From Halobacteriovorax marinus SJ (GTDB taxonomy: Bacteria; Bdellovibrionota; Bacteriovoracia; Bacteriovoracales; Bacteriovoracaceae): a DNA stretch of 64,000 bases. The translations under genes and the position numbers were made by a program. The notes beneath the pieces are model-generated. The model saw only the letters and a program-made list of their open reading frames with translations. It made no database searches and was not told where the DNA came from. The stretch's first letter is position 1; every line of letters starts with the position of its first letter. The stretch covers positions 2,852,001-2,916,000 of the forward strand of contig NC_016620.1 in the NCBI RefSeq assembly GCF_000210915.2, given 5' to 3'. Shown here one piece after another: positions 44,461-52,636 of the stretch.

Positions 44461-44940
44461 ATGGCAGCGAAGAAGAAAGTAGCCAAGAAAAAGGTTGCTA
44501 AGAAAGTGGCTAAAAAAGCGACTAAAAAGAAAGTTGCAAAAAAAGTAGCTAAGAAAAAAGTTGCAAAGAAAGCGACTAAGAAAAAAGTCGCGAAGAAAGT
44601 AGCTAAGAAAAAAGTTGCAAAGAAAGCAGCTAAGAAAAAAGTTGCAAAGAAAGCGACAAAGAAAAAAGTTGCAAAGAAAGCGACTAAGAAAAAGGTTGCA
44701 AAGAAAGCGACAAAGAAAAAAGTTGCAAAGAAAGCGACTAAGAAAAAAGTTGCGAAAAAAGCGACAAAGAAAAAAGTTGCGAAGAAAGCGACTAAGAAAA
44801 AGGTTGCAAAGAAAGTAGCGAAGAAAAAAGTTGCGAAGAAAGCAGCAAAGAAAAAAGTTGCAAAGAAAGTAGCGAAGAAAAAGGTTGCAAAGAAAGTAGC
44901 GAAGAAAACAGCGAAGAAAAAGGTTGCAAAGAAAGCGACA
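44461..44940 (+). repeat. in-gene minisatellite of 27-bp/15-bp units
   Basis: The DNA coding for the Lys/Ala region repeats AAGAAAAAAGTTGCAAAGAA-type units with only synonymous or A/V/T changes. The most regular part (about 44640-44810) has 27-bp units. Copy number is likely to vary by slippage. Confidence 0.85.
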
Positions 44941-45366
44941 ACATCTTCTGCTAAGAAGAAGACTCCAGTGGACAAGGGCCCTAAGAAGCTCTCTAAAGAA
45001 GAGGCCATTGAGAAATATAAGAGAGAACACAAACTAGAGCTCAACGACGACCTAAAAGAGTCAGAGGAAATCTTTGTAAAAGAAGATAAAGAAGTTGAAA
45101 CAGTAGAAATTGCAGCGGCAAGTGAAGACCTTGCTCCAGAGATTGCAGCAGAAATTGAAGAAAAGTCGACTAACAATACTGACTCTCTCGATGAGTATAA
45201 TCCTGACGATGAGAAGGATGATGAGACAGCAAATTTTGGTTACGGTTGGGGATATAACGACGCCTTTGACAAGCCAGAAGACGAAGATGAAGTTAATCCT
45301 TATGATGAAGATGAACTTTACGCTAAAGGTCTCGATACAGACGACGAAAGGGATAACGAATTATAA
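44461..45366 (+). CDS. histone H1-like Lys/Ala-repeat protein with acidic C-terminal tail
   Basis: The first about 160 of 301 residues are made of KKKVA and KKAT/KKVA/KKAA units, including at least six consecutive KKKVAKKAT nonapeptides. Such AAKKK-type tails occur in histone H1-like proteins (Hc1, AlgP, HctB-like) and bind DNA without sequence preference. Residues 160-220 are mixed charge. Residues about 225-301 are strongly acidic with aromatics (NFGYGWGYNDAFDKP, NPYDEDELYAKG). The opposite charges could fold back on each other or recruit a partner. Sigma-70 boxes and an AGAGG site suggest good expression; a strong terminator follows. Confidence 0.85.
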   Translation: MAAKKKVAKKKVAKKVAKKATKKKVAKKVAKKKVAKKATKKKVAKKVAKKKVAKKAAKKKVAKKATKKKVAKKATKKKVAKKATKKKVAKKATKKKVAKKATKKKVAKKATKKKVAKKVAKKKVAKKAAKKKVAKKVAKKKVAKKVAKKTAKKKVAKKATTSSAKKKTPVDKGPKKLSKEEAIEKYKREHKLELNDDLKESEEIFVKEDKEVETVEIAAASEDLAPEIAAEIEEKSTNNTDSLDEYNPDDEKDDETANFGYGWGYNDAFDKPEDEDEVNPYDEDELYAKGLDTDDERDNEL

Positions 45367-45373
45367 TATTTAA

Positions 45374-45400
45374 GCCCCCATTTCGGGGGCTTTTTTTTTT
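45374..45400 (+). terminator. rho-independent terminator
   Basis: GCCCCC-ATTTC-GGGGGC (45374-45390) is followed by ten T's, directly after the histone-like gene. Confidence 0.88.
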
Positions 45401-45423
45401 ACATAATCAAAGGTTAATTACAC

Positions 45424-45675
45424 ATGAAATTAGAATTGTTCTACTATGACGCTTGTCCGTTTTGCCAACTCGTATTAGGGGTCATTGATGAATTAAATAT
45501 TGCTGTTGATTATTGCAATATCCAAGAGTCTATGGAGCACCTGAATCGTCTTACTAGCGATACAGGTAGAAGAACTGTTCCTTGTCTTTACATAGACAAT
45601 AAGCCAATGTTCGAATCATCTGACATTGTTGATTGGCTCAAAGAGAATCAATCTAAACTTCAAAAAAAGGCGTAA
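45424..45675 (+). CDS. glutaredoxin-like protein
   Basis: The 83-aa thioredoxin-fold protein has LELFYYDACPFCQLV (redox pair C-P-F-C, residues 11-14), the cis-Pro in RRTVPCLYIDN and ESSDIVDWL, the glutathione-binding helix. It probably reduces disulfides or carries glutathione in the cytoplasm. It is 5 bp upstream of the HD hydrolase gene. Confidence 0.88.
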   Translation: MKLELFYYDACPFCQLVLGVIDELNIAVDYCNIQESMEHLNRLTSDTGRRTVPCLYIDNKPMFESSDIVDWLKENQSKLQKKA

Positions 45676-45680
45676 ACAAG

Positions 45681-46985
45681 ATGGAAGTTAGAGATCCTGT
45701 ACACGGTTCAATCCATATTCTAGATGAAGAAATTGCAATTATTCAGCATGATTTTTTTCAAAGACTTCGAAATATTAAGCAACTTGGATTTTCAGAGTAT
45801 GTTTTTCCAGGAGCAACTCACACTCGCTTTATTCACTCAATTGGAGTTATGAATATTGGAGACAAGGCCTTTGATAAATTATTTAGAGATAAGATTGGTC
45901 ACAAAGATTTTCAAAGACTGAAAGAAACATTCAAGCTTGGATGCTTACTACATGATATTGGGCATGCCCCTCTTTCACATTCTACAGAATCAGTCATGCC
46001 TTCTCTTAAAGAGCTGAAAATTCCTGCGCGTTTTCTAAGTGAAAAGGATCAAAACTCTGATCGCCAAGCAACTCACGAAGATTATACAATCAAGGCAATT
46101 GCCGATAGCTCTTTTGCCGAATCTTTCACTGATGTAGAAAAAAGTTTTGGAGTAGAGAGAAAGTATATTGCTGACCTCATTCGTGGAGATACTGACGAGC
46201 CAGAGTACTTTACAATTGATGGTATAAATTACTTTGGAATACTTCATCAGCTTGTTTCAAGTGAACTTGATTGTGATCGCATGGACTATCTTCTTAGAGA
46301 TAGCTATTTCTGTGGCGTGAGCTATGGTTCTTACGATCTTGACTGGCTACTAGACAATCTTGAGCCGGCCATCATCGATAATAAGGCCTACTTAGGTATC
46401 TCTGAAAGAGCTGTTGTTACTTTTGATGACTTTCTCTTAAGTCGATATCATATGTTTGTTATGGTGTACTTCCACTATAGGGCCGTATGTCTTGAGCAAT
46501 TGCTCTTTAGATACTTTAGAACAGCACCAGGGGAATACTCTATACCTGCTGATATTGAAAAGTATATTGAGCACGACGATCATTATCTCATGAAGATTAT
46601 GAGAAATAGTAAAAATGAATACGCTCAATCTATTGTGAAAAATAAAATTCCTCAAAAGATATTTGAGTCGTTTAACTCAGAACAAGTTCTACATTTAGAG
46701 CAAGTTCAGAAATATCTAGAAGACCAAAATATAGACTTTATTAGATGCTCATCTAAGGGAAGACTTTCCAAGTATTACAGCGAGGGAAATACATCTAATA
46801 AGTACTCCATGAAAGTCGTAAGAAAAACTCATGGAAGTAATAAGAAGGAATACTTTGATATTGATGAGGCGACAGACTTATTCACAAAATTCTCCGCTTC
46901 TCATTCAATAAATAGACTTCACTGCAACCTCGACCTTCTCTCAGAATCTCAGAAGAAGGAAATCGAGAAGCTTATTCGTTCATAA
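45681..46985 (+). CDS. HD-domain phosphohydrolase (dGTPase-like)
   Basis: The 434-aa protein opens with RDPVHGSIHI and QRLRNIKQLG...PGATHTRFIHSIGVM, followed by the HD motif in LGCLLHDIGHAPLSHSTE and the later SSELDCDRMDYLLRDSY. This is the SAMHD1/YwfO-type group, which hydrolyses dNTPs to nucleosides. All metal ligands (H...HD...D) are present. The C-terminal about 120 residues are unassigned. It is co-transcribed with the glutaredoxin gene. Confidence 0.88.
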   Translation: MEVRDPVHGSIHILDEEIAIIQHDFFQRLRNIKQLGFSEYVFPGATHTRFIHSIGVMNIGDKAFDKLFRDKIGHKDFQRLKETFKLGCLLHDIGHAPLSHSTESVMPSLKELKIPARFLSEKDQNSDRQATHEDYTIKAIADSSFAESFTDVEKSFGVERKYIADLIRGDTDEPEYFTIDGINYFGILHQLVSSELDCDRMDYLLRDSYFCGVSYGSYDLDWLLDNLEPAIIDNKAYLGISERAVVTFDDFLLSRYHMFVMVYFHYRAVCLEQLLFRYFRTAPGEYSIPADIEKYIEHDDHYLMKIMRNSKNEYAQSIVKNKIPQKIFESFNSEQVLHLEQVQKYLEDQNIDFIRCSSKGRLSKYYSEGNTSNKYSMKVVRKTHGSNKKEYFDIDEATDLFTKFSASHSINRLHCNLDLLSESQKKEIEKLIRS

Positions 46986-46986
46986 C

Positions 46987-47015
46987 TTGAATGTTACTGC
47001 CGCTTGAGAGATAAT
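46987..47015 (+). promoter_or_regulatory. sigma-70-type promoter for the 47052 operon
   Basis: TTGAAT (46987-46992) and GATAAT (47010-47015) have a 17-nt spacer. A perfect inverted repeat overlaps it (see next entry). Confidence 0.6.
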
Positions 47016-47044
47016 AACCTATATTCTCAAGCGGTACGGAACAT
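47000..47044. promoter_or_regulatory. 10-bp inverted repeat around the promoter, probable operator
   Basis: CCGCTTGAGA (47000-47009) and TCTCAAGCGG (47035-47044) are perfect reverse complements 25 bp apart. They bracket the -10 element and predicted +1. There is no T-run, so it is not a terminator. Confidence 0.5.
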
Positions 47045-47051
47045 ATAGAAA

Positions 47052-47729
47052 ATGAATAAAATTTCAATTTATATTTTATTAACACTCATCTATCTTGGAC
47101 TCTCTAAGAGTTTCTCGCCGTCAGAGAAAAGGGCCCCTCATGTTCCCAATGAAAAGATCTTTCCTAGTTTCTTCTTTGGCGCTCCTATTTCCATAATTCT
47201 GCTCGACAGTTTTCAAACAGGCTTTTTAATAAAGACCTATTTCCAAAAATATAAAATTGTTCACGGTTTTAAACATCCAGAGACGATTATTGTTAGAACT
47301 TCTTACTCTTTTTGGGAGAAGAATAAAGGCAATATCGGAATGTCTATTTTCCGCAGAGGTGAAAAGAAGAATACTCAAAGCGATATCCCTATGCCTCCTG
47401 GAATTCTCTATGTTGGAGACCCTGCTTACGGACACTGGGAAATGCTCAATTCAGGAGAAAAGGGATGGGTCTTCCATAGGGCCTATAGACACTTCCCTGC
47501 CATTTTTAATTGGGGAACATTTACGCCTACAGAAAGATTTTATAACACTGCCGTTGCCTTTGAAGAGCACGATAAAACTTATTACGGAGATAATAACGAG
47601 TTTGGAACCAACGGTAAGCTCTCTGAAGAGAAGAATCAATTAGAGAAAGAAAAAGATGAAGAAGTTCGAAAGACTGACTTTCGTGAACGTATAGACCGCT
47701 TATTTCACATTCCAAGTTGGAATGATTAA
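47052..47729 (+). CDS. membrane-associated protein of unknown function, 225 aa
   Basis: The N-terminus has a hydrophobic segment (ISIYILLTLIYLGLS) that may be a signal peptide or anchor. A second apolar stretch (FFFGAPISIILLDSF) follows at about 37-55. The middle is aromatic-rich (DPAYGHWEMLN, HRAYRHFPAIFNWGTF) and the C-terminus highly charged. No family was recognised. It lies 17 bp upstream of the DUF350-like gene, so the two probably work together. Confidence 0.68.
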   Translation: MNKISIYILLTLIYLGLSKSFSPSEKRAPHVPNEKIFPSFFFGAPISIILLDSFQTGFLIKTYFQKYKIVHGFKHPETIIVRTSYSFWEKNKGNIGMSIFRRGEKKNTQSDIPMPPGILYVGDPAYGHWEMLNSGEKGWVFHRAYRHFPAIFNWGTFTPTERFYNTAVAFEEHDKTYYGDNNEFGTNGKLSEEKNQLEKEKDEEVRKTDFRERIDRLFHIPSWND

Positions 47730-47746
47730 CTTAGAGAACTAATTGC

Positions 47747-48655
47747 ATGAATGAATTATTTGATAAACTTATTTTAAGAATTGTATTTACACTCTTTCTA
47801 TGTGGAATCTTATTTCTTTATAAATATGCTCACAGTTTTCTCTACCCTTCATCGAGAACTCAAATTTTCAAAAGATTTTTCCCGTCCAAGAACTCTGCCG
47901 ATACAATTCATTTATTCTCGCGTTTAATAGGTATTGGAATTATTCTTTCAGAGTTCTACTTTACGATGTCGGATAAATTCTATCTAGTGCTCATTGATTT
48001 CTTCGTTCATGCGACTCTGGTAAGCTTCATCTATTTAATTTCAATTTATATCATTGAAAGTATTGTTCTATATAACTTCGAATATCATGACGAAATCATC
48101 AAGAGAAAGAATATGTCCTACGCACTCATTTCTTTCTCTAACGCCATTGCCGTGGCCTATATCCTAAAGGGTGTTTCATCAGTTTCTCAGTCTTCAATAA
48201 TTATACTTCTATTTCTTTGGTTACTCTCAATGGTGCTCCTTGGGTTTTCAACTAAGAGTTACTCGCTTATCTCAAAGCTTTCTTTTAACCGACTACTCGT
48301 ACAAAAGAATCTTGCTGTAGGAATCTCATACCTTGGATTTATTTGGGGCTGGGCACTTGTTATTAATGCCTCATTTGATCACGAGCTTTTAAATATTAAG
48401 TGGTACTCCATTCACGTTATATTAAAATTGATTCTCGCTCTTCTCATTATTCCAATTTTTAGAAGTGGACTCATTTTTATATTCAAATTACAAGACGACT
48501 TTAATATCGCAAATAAGTCTAAAACCAATACTAGTGATTCATCTGCAGAGATTGGATATGGAGTCTATGAAGGTGCTATCTTCTTTACTTCATGCTTCTT
48601 AACAACTGTAATTACTGGAAATATTAACTTTGGTAACTTCTATCCTGTCTTTTAA
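47747..48655 (+). CDS. DUF350-like integral membrane protein
   Basis: The 302-aa protein has about eight TM segments in two related halves. EYHDEIIKRKNMSYALISFSNAIAVAYILKG and the C-terminal SAEIGYGVYEGAIFFTSCFLTTVI fit the DUF350 pattern (short TM pairs with EI.rgN.AvAi). DUF350 proteins are found in membrane-stress or lipid-handling gene sets; their activity is unknown. The similarity is by eye only. An inverted-repeat-flanked promoter drives the pair. Confidence 0.65.
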   Translation: MNELFDKLILRIVFTLFLCGILFLYKYAHSFLYPSSRTQIFKRFFPSKNSADTIHLFSRLIGIGIILSEFYFTMSDKFYLVLIDFFVHATLVSFIYLISIYIIESIVLYNFEYHDEIIKRKNMSYALISFSNAIAVAYILKGVSSVSQSSIIILLFLWLLSMVLLGFSTKSYSLISKLSFNRLLVQKNLAVGISYLGFIWGWALVINASFDHELLNIKWYSIHVILKLILALLIIPIFRSGLIFIFKLQDDFNIANKSKTNTSDSSAEIGYGVYEGAIFFTSCFLTTVITGNINFGNFYPVF

Positions 48656-48747
48656 TTGAGTGAAAAACTCTGGGATATCTTGCCTTATTCCATTTGATCC
48701 CCACTATTTTATATAATACTCATTGAGTACTTTAATGGGGATTTTAT

Positions 48748-49251
48748 ATGGATTTAAAAATGTTTCAAATGCTTGAGTTTATGAATAATAGACTTAGCAA
48801 TATTGAAAAGAATATTTCTAGAATTGATGAGAAACTAGAGTTCTCTCTCTCCCTTCAAAGAAATCATCTTATTAGAATAAAGAATGGTGAGTTCATTGAT
48901 GATGCAAATATTTTAATGGGAAAGCCATATAACGACCTCTCCCCTCAGAGGGCCTTCGAGATTTTTCAAAACCCCAACCTCGATTTTCTCATTCTAGATG
49001 TAAGCCACGAAAACTTTAAAGGCAGAAAGAAGCTAGAGGGAAGCGTAAAAATTCCTCTCGAAGAATTACCGAGAAGATACGCTGAGATCAGCAGTAAAAC
49101 GACACCTATTCTCGTTTTTTCTGAACAAGGACTTAGATCTATTCAAGCCTGTGAATTACTCATTAAAAAGGGATTCTTTAATTTAAATAATGTGTCTGGC
49201 GGACATCGTTTCTGGCCAAGTCTTGATGAAAATCTAGGCCCTACAACTTAG
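48748..49251 (+). CDS. rhodanese-like protein lacking the catalytic cysteine
   Basis: The 167-aa protein begins with a helical, likely coiled-coil region (1-40). A rhodanese domain follows at about 65-165, with FLILDVSHENFKGRKKLEGSVKIPLEEL and VSGGHRFWPSL. The active-site loop reads FSEQGLRS, with Ser125 where the persulfide-forming Cys of CxxGxRS should be. It therefore cannot transfer sulfur in the usual way and may bind a partner instead. GGGGAT lies before the ATG; TATAAT is at 48712. Confidence 0.8.
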   Translation: MDLKMFQMLEFMNNRLSNIEKNISRIDEKLEFSLSLQRNHLIRIKNGEFIDDANILMGKPYNDLSPQRAFEIFQNPNLDFLILDVSHENFKGRKKLEGSVKIPLEELPRRYAEISSKTTPILVFSEQGLRSIQACELLIKKGFFNLNNVSGGHRFWPSLDENLGPTT

Positions 49252-49255
49252 GGCC
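49237..49255. terminator. hairpin between convergent genes
   Basis: GGCCCTA-CAACT-TAGGGCC is a perfect 7-bp stem that includes the rhodanese stop and ends 1 bp before the MarR stop. T-tracts are weak on both sides, so termination efficiency is uncertain. Confidence 0.55.
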
Positions 49256-49256
49256 C

Positions 49257-49742
49257 TTAGAAATCGAGAGTTAAATTTTGAAATGCCTGGGAAGCCTTTC
49301 TTTGAATTTGATTTGTCGTAAGTCTCGTATGGAAATTTTCAAGAACATGCTCAATTCTATCCATTTCCACTTCACCAACTAGGAAGGAATAACTCTGCTC
49401 AATATTTGATAAGCATTCAAAGAGGTTTAACTTAAACTTCTCTCCGTATTCTGTAAGATAGATTCTCTGCTCTCTCTTATCAGAGGCATTAACTTGTCTA
49501 AATATATAACCACGCTTCTCTAATTCATTGAGATGGCTCGTCATGGTTTGTTTCTTCAGTCCACAACCACTTCCAATATCTTTGATCGATGGACCTTCAT
49601 TTTCACAAATATAGAGTAGAACTTCCAAGAAACTTGGTCTTAAGTCAGTGAAGCCGCGCGACTCTAAAACAGAAAGCATTTGAGAATTATACATTCTGTA
49701 GAGTCTTTTTAATAAACTTCCAATATTTGAAACTCTTTTCAT
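49257..49742 (-). CDS. MarR-family transcriptional regulator
   Basis: The 161-aa protein has the winged-helix core SFLEVLLYICENEGPSIKDIGSGCGLKKQTMTSHLNELEKRGYIFRQVNASDKREQRIYLTEYG with the typical DxRxxxxxLT wing (residues about 40-110). Helices at both ends would form the dimer. MarR proteins repress nearby or own genes and respond to small molecules. A perfect inverted repeat lies 16 bp before the start codon and is the likely autoregulatory operator. The rhodanese gene is convergent, so its regulatory target is not evident. Confidence 0.88.
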   Translation of the reverse strand: MKRVSNIGSLLKRLYRMYNSQMLSVLESRGFTDLRPSFLEVLLYICENEGPSIKDIGSGCGLKKQTMTSHLNELEKRGYIFRQVNASDKREQRIYLTEYGEKFKLNLFECLSNIEQSYSFLVGEVEMDRIEHVLENFHTRLTTNQIQRKASQAFQNLTLDF

Positions 49743-49757
49743 ATTTTAGTACCTACC

Positions 49758-49774
49758 ACATACTACTAGTATGT
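49758..49774. promoter_or_regulatory. probable MarR operator
   Basis: ACATAC-TACTA-GTATGT is a perfect 6+5+6 inverted repeat, the usual size for a MarR dimer site, 16-32 bp upstream of the regulator's ATG. Confidence 0.6.
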
Positions 49775-49904
49775 TAATAAGACTATATAACTACGCTCGT
49801 CTTAATGAGTCAAGCCTAGGTTACTGTTCTAACAAAAACATGTTTGATTAACTATAGGAAAATACGTCAAGGGGAACGCGACGCAAAATAAGAGTTCATC
49901 TACT

Positions 49905-51446
49905 TCACTTGCGCGTAACCCCATCGAAGATATTTTTTAGATCGCTATGCTTTCTTCGCTCTTTCAAAAGAAGTTCATTCATAAGATCTCTTTCAGCCTG
50001 AGTTAAGTTAAACTCCGAAACGGCATTATTATCAAACTCTTTTAGGGTCATCTCTCTAGGCCACTCAGCTCCATCAAATTTCTCATCAACAACCTTCTTA
50101 AAGACCTTTCTTTCTGAGATATAGATAATACCAAAACCATTGCCAGAAACTTCTTTCTCAAAATCTCCTAACTTTGCTACCAGATCTTTATCATTTTGAA
50201 CTGTAAGACTAACACCACTAGGAACTGAGGCTAAACCTCTAAAGTTTCCTCGTCCTCCGCCAGGGCCTCCAAGACCTCTAGATCCACCAACTCCCGCGCG
50301 ACTTCCCGCACTCGCTGTCGCTGCCGCTCCCTTCTTAGAAGAAGGTACTTGAGCGCTAGAAGAGCTCGTGTCGAGTTCATTACTTCCTTTATTTGAAGAA
50401 GTCGATTCAACTTCCTCGTCACTATTCTCGTTACTGTATTCATCACCATTCACTTCTGGCAAATTGGCTGAAATCTCAGGAACTATAAAGCTAGAATTCG
50501 TTTTAGAACTATAAGATGGCGAAGATTGAAAAGAGTCTGGTTCAGATGAAAAGAACCTATCTACAAATTGTTTTGCAGGTTTTTTTCCAGTGATTCTTGT
50601 CACTTCATCGATCTCACGCTTAAGTGCACCGAGCTCACTTGAAAAAATATTCTTCCCATTCGGCCTAGACGCCAATCTTCCATATCTTCTAACTAATGAG
50701 TCTTGAATCTTGTTGAGCTTTTCATCTCTATACTTATCAGCACTTCTAATAAAACTCTGCTTCGCTTTGGCAAATTCCTCATCACTCATACCGACTCTGA
50801 TTTTTCCATCCAATGATTCAGGAATTAAATTCTCATAACTATCTGTTAGCTCTTTAAACTCAGGAGTCCCTTCTTTAATTCCAACATCACGAGCGTAACT
50901 TCTTACTCGGTCCCTTACGCTTTCAACAAAGGCAAGCTCCGCCATTTTCATTTCGTGCAGGGCCTTCTGTTCTGCAACTGTTCTATCAGTCTCTGAAATA
51001 GTCGGTGGAGCCTTCATATCAATAGGAGCAGTATCTAAAGCACCTAAGACCTCTGCACGAGCAGGCTTTGGGCCCATTAGGCAGCTCAAGTTACTAGCAA
51101 AGTCCAAGTTTCTATCTAAATCTGATTTCGATTGACTCGACATATGTAAAAGAGCATTTCTTGAAGCTGAATCATTCGTTTTATTTGCCTCTTCCACAAG
51201 CGCATGGATCTCCATTGTAGGAATACTACAAATAAGACTCACTCTCTTACTTAAATTTTCACAGCGCTTTGAGACTTCTTTTGCAAATTCATCTCTAAAT
51301 TCACTCTTTAAAGCATTTGCTAGAAAAGGCTCCGTATCTACATTCTGAGAAGACTTATTTATCAAATCTGCTAAGGCCCGACTCTTCTTTTCAAACCTGA
51401 GCTTCTGTCTCATTATCTGCACAAGAGAAGCGAGAAAGTGACTCAT
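49905..51446 (-). CDS. protein of unknown function, up to 513 aa, possibly the second half of a split gene
   Basis: No family was recognised. The first 230 residues are helical and charged with several cysteines (KRCENL, LICSIP, LSCLMG), unusual for a cytoplasmic protein here. A low-complexity stretch at about 330-405 contains Ser-rich and Gly-rich runs (GVGGSRGLGGPGGGRGNFRG), followed by a charged C-terminal domain (420-513). There is no signal peptide. Starts at 51446 and 51413 are possible, neither with a good ribosome site, and both inside the upstream gene. This suggests translational coupling or a frameshift with the upstream exported gene. Confidence 0.6.
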   Translation of the reverse strand: MSHFLASLVQIMRQKLRFEKKSRALADLINKSSQNVDTEPFLANALKSEFRDEFAKEVSKRCENLSKRVSLICSIPTMEIHALVEEANKTNDSASRNALLHMSSQSKSDLDRNLDFASNLSCLMGPKPARAEVLGALDTAPIDMKAPPTISETDRTVAEQKALHEMKMAELAFVESVRDRVRSYARDVGIKEGTPEFKELTDSYENLIPESLDGKIRVGMSDEEFAKAKQSFIRSADKYRDEKLNKIQDSLVRRYGRLASRPNGKNIFSSELGALKREIDEVTRITGKKPAKQFVDRFFSSEPDSFQSSPSYSSKTNSSFIVPEISANLPEVNGDEYSNENSDEEVESTSSNKGSNELDTSSSSAQVPSSKKGAAATASAGSRAGVGGSRGLGGPGGGRGNFRGLASVPSGVSLTVQNDKDLVAKLGDFEKEVSGNGFGIIYISERKVFKKVVDEKFDGAEWPREMTLKEFDNNAVSEFNLTQAERDLMNELLLKERRKHSDLKNIFDGVTRK

Positions 51447-52488
51447 GAGTGAGTATCTTCATTTTGAGTTCTTTCACTTTATCTGAATCACTATCACTAA
51501 ACTTACAGAGAGATTTCATAATTTTGCCTGAGTCTTCTAAAGCCAATTCATTCTTTATAAAGCCCTCTAGACTATTTCCATTTTCTTTTACGTCCAAACG
51601 TAAGGCGTGCATATCCATCATGTACTGGTGTGTTGGTTTGCCTATTAACTTTTGTAAGTCAGAGGAATTTTTAATATTCTGAAACTTAGCACTATCTATA
51701 CTACTGCTTCTATTCTTCAAATAATTCTTTAAAGTAGCTGAGTGAAGCTCAAGCTTAGGCTGATAGAAATTCCCTTTCTTCTTCTTAAGACTCTTCAAAT
51801 AACTAATAGGATTAAATTGCTTATCTTTTAAAAAAGAAAACATTTTATTTTCTTCATTTAGATCTAGATCAATCTCACTATAGGCCTTCTCAATTCCCTC
51901 ACACTTGGGCTCAATTTCTTCTTCACATAACCCTTCTTCAATACCGTAGTATCTCATCATATCAAGAAGGTGCTCGGCCTCTCTTTCTAACTGAATAGAA
52001 TTGGTGATAAGAACTTTATTTGCACTTTCTTGTATATGCTGTTTGATAGGATGCTTATCATCATCACTTGAGCAGATTGACTTTTTCGTTTCATCAAAAT
52101 TATTGACCATATCGCAGATACATGAGTTTTGAGGAAGTTCATACTCCGAACTATATGCAGTCAAACTTAACTTCTCCCAACCTCTCTTGTACTTTCTACT
52201 GCAAAGATTTTCTAAAGTACCTTGAGCTTTTCTCTTATTAAAAAAGTTATCTATATCTAAAAGGCTTGGCTTTATTGGGATTAAACTTCCACTTTGATCA
52301 ACACACATAGTCCCCTGAACTTTAGAAGTTAGAACAATTTTACTTCTTTTCAAACTATCTACACTTTCCATACTACAAAAAGAAGTGACTCTTCTATTAA
52401 ATGATTCGAGGCTAACCTCAGCTTGAGAAAGTGACACTAAAGAAATAAATGTAAGGACCGTTTTCGCTAATATATTCATTACCTTCAT
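51391..52488 (-). CDS. exported protein of unknown function, 365 aa
   Basis: A signal peptide (ILAKTVLTFISLVSLSQA) is followed by a helical, Cys-rich mature region (CSME, MCVD, CSRK, CICD, CEEEIEPKCEG, CKFSD, FSCAD). No family was recognised. Its last 56 bp overlap the next ORF in another frame. Either of two ATGs three codons apart may start it. Confidence 0.68.
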   Translation of the reverse strand: MKVMNILAKTVLTFISLVSLSQAEVSLESFNRRVTSFCSMESVDSLKRSKIVLTSKVQGTMCVDQSGSLIPIKPSLLDIDNFFNKRKAQGTLENLCSRKYKRGWEKLSLTAYSSEYELPQNSCICDMVNNFDETKKSICSSDDDKHPIKQHIQESANKVLITNSIQLEREAEHLLDMMRYYGIEEGLCEEEIEPKCEGIEKAYSEIDLDLNEENKMFSFLKDKQFNPISYLKSLKKKKGNFYQPKLELHSATLKNYLKNRSSSIDSAKFQNIKNSSDLQKLIGKPTHQYMMDMHALRLDVKENGNSLEGFIKNELALEDSGKIMKSLCKFSDSDSDKVKELKMKILTHESLSRFSCADNETEAQV

Positions 52489-52580
52489 TCTAATTCAAGT
52501 TATTAAACTTATCTGCTTTACGGTATAACCGACTGAAAACTTTAACTATTACCTGGCAATTATTATTGGCGATTTTGGAA

Positions 52581-52608
52581 ATAAAAAAGCCACTCATTGA
52601 GCGGCTTT
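52581..52608 (-). terminator. rho-independent terminator after the protease gene
   Basis: AAAGCCGCTC/GAGTGGCTTT (minus strand, one G-U pair, loop AAT) is followed by a T-run on the minus strand. It lies 29 bp past the stop at 52637. Confidence 0.75.
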
Positions 52609-52636
52609 ATCAATATTTAGAAATTACTTTTTACTT

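Noticed and set aside
44401-45176. Two long minus-strand ORFs (209 and 244 aa, Phe/Leu/Ala-rich) opposite the histone-like gene
   Set aside because: They are reverse readings of the AAG/AAA repeat array: TTT/CTT codons give artificial Phe/Leu runs. They lack ribosome sites and a plausible protein composition.
48697-48742. ATCCCCA/TGGGGAT inverted repeat that could hide the rhodanese ribosome site
   Set aside because: A TATAAT box (48712-48717) lies between the arms, so the 5' arm is probably not in the mRNA.
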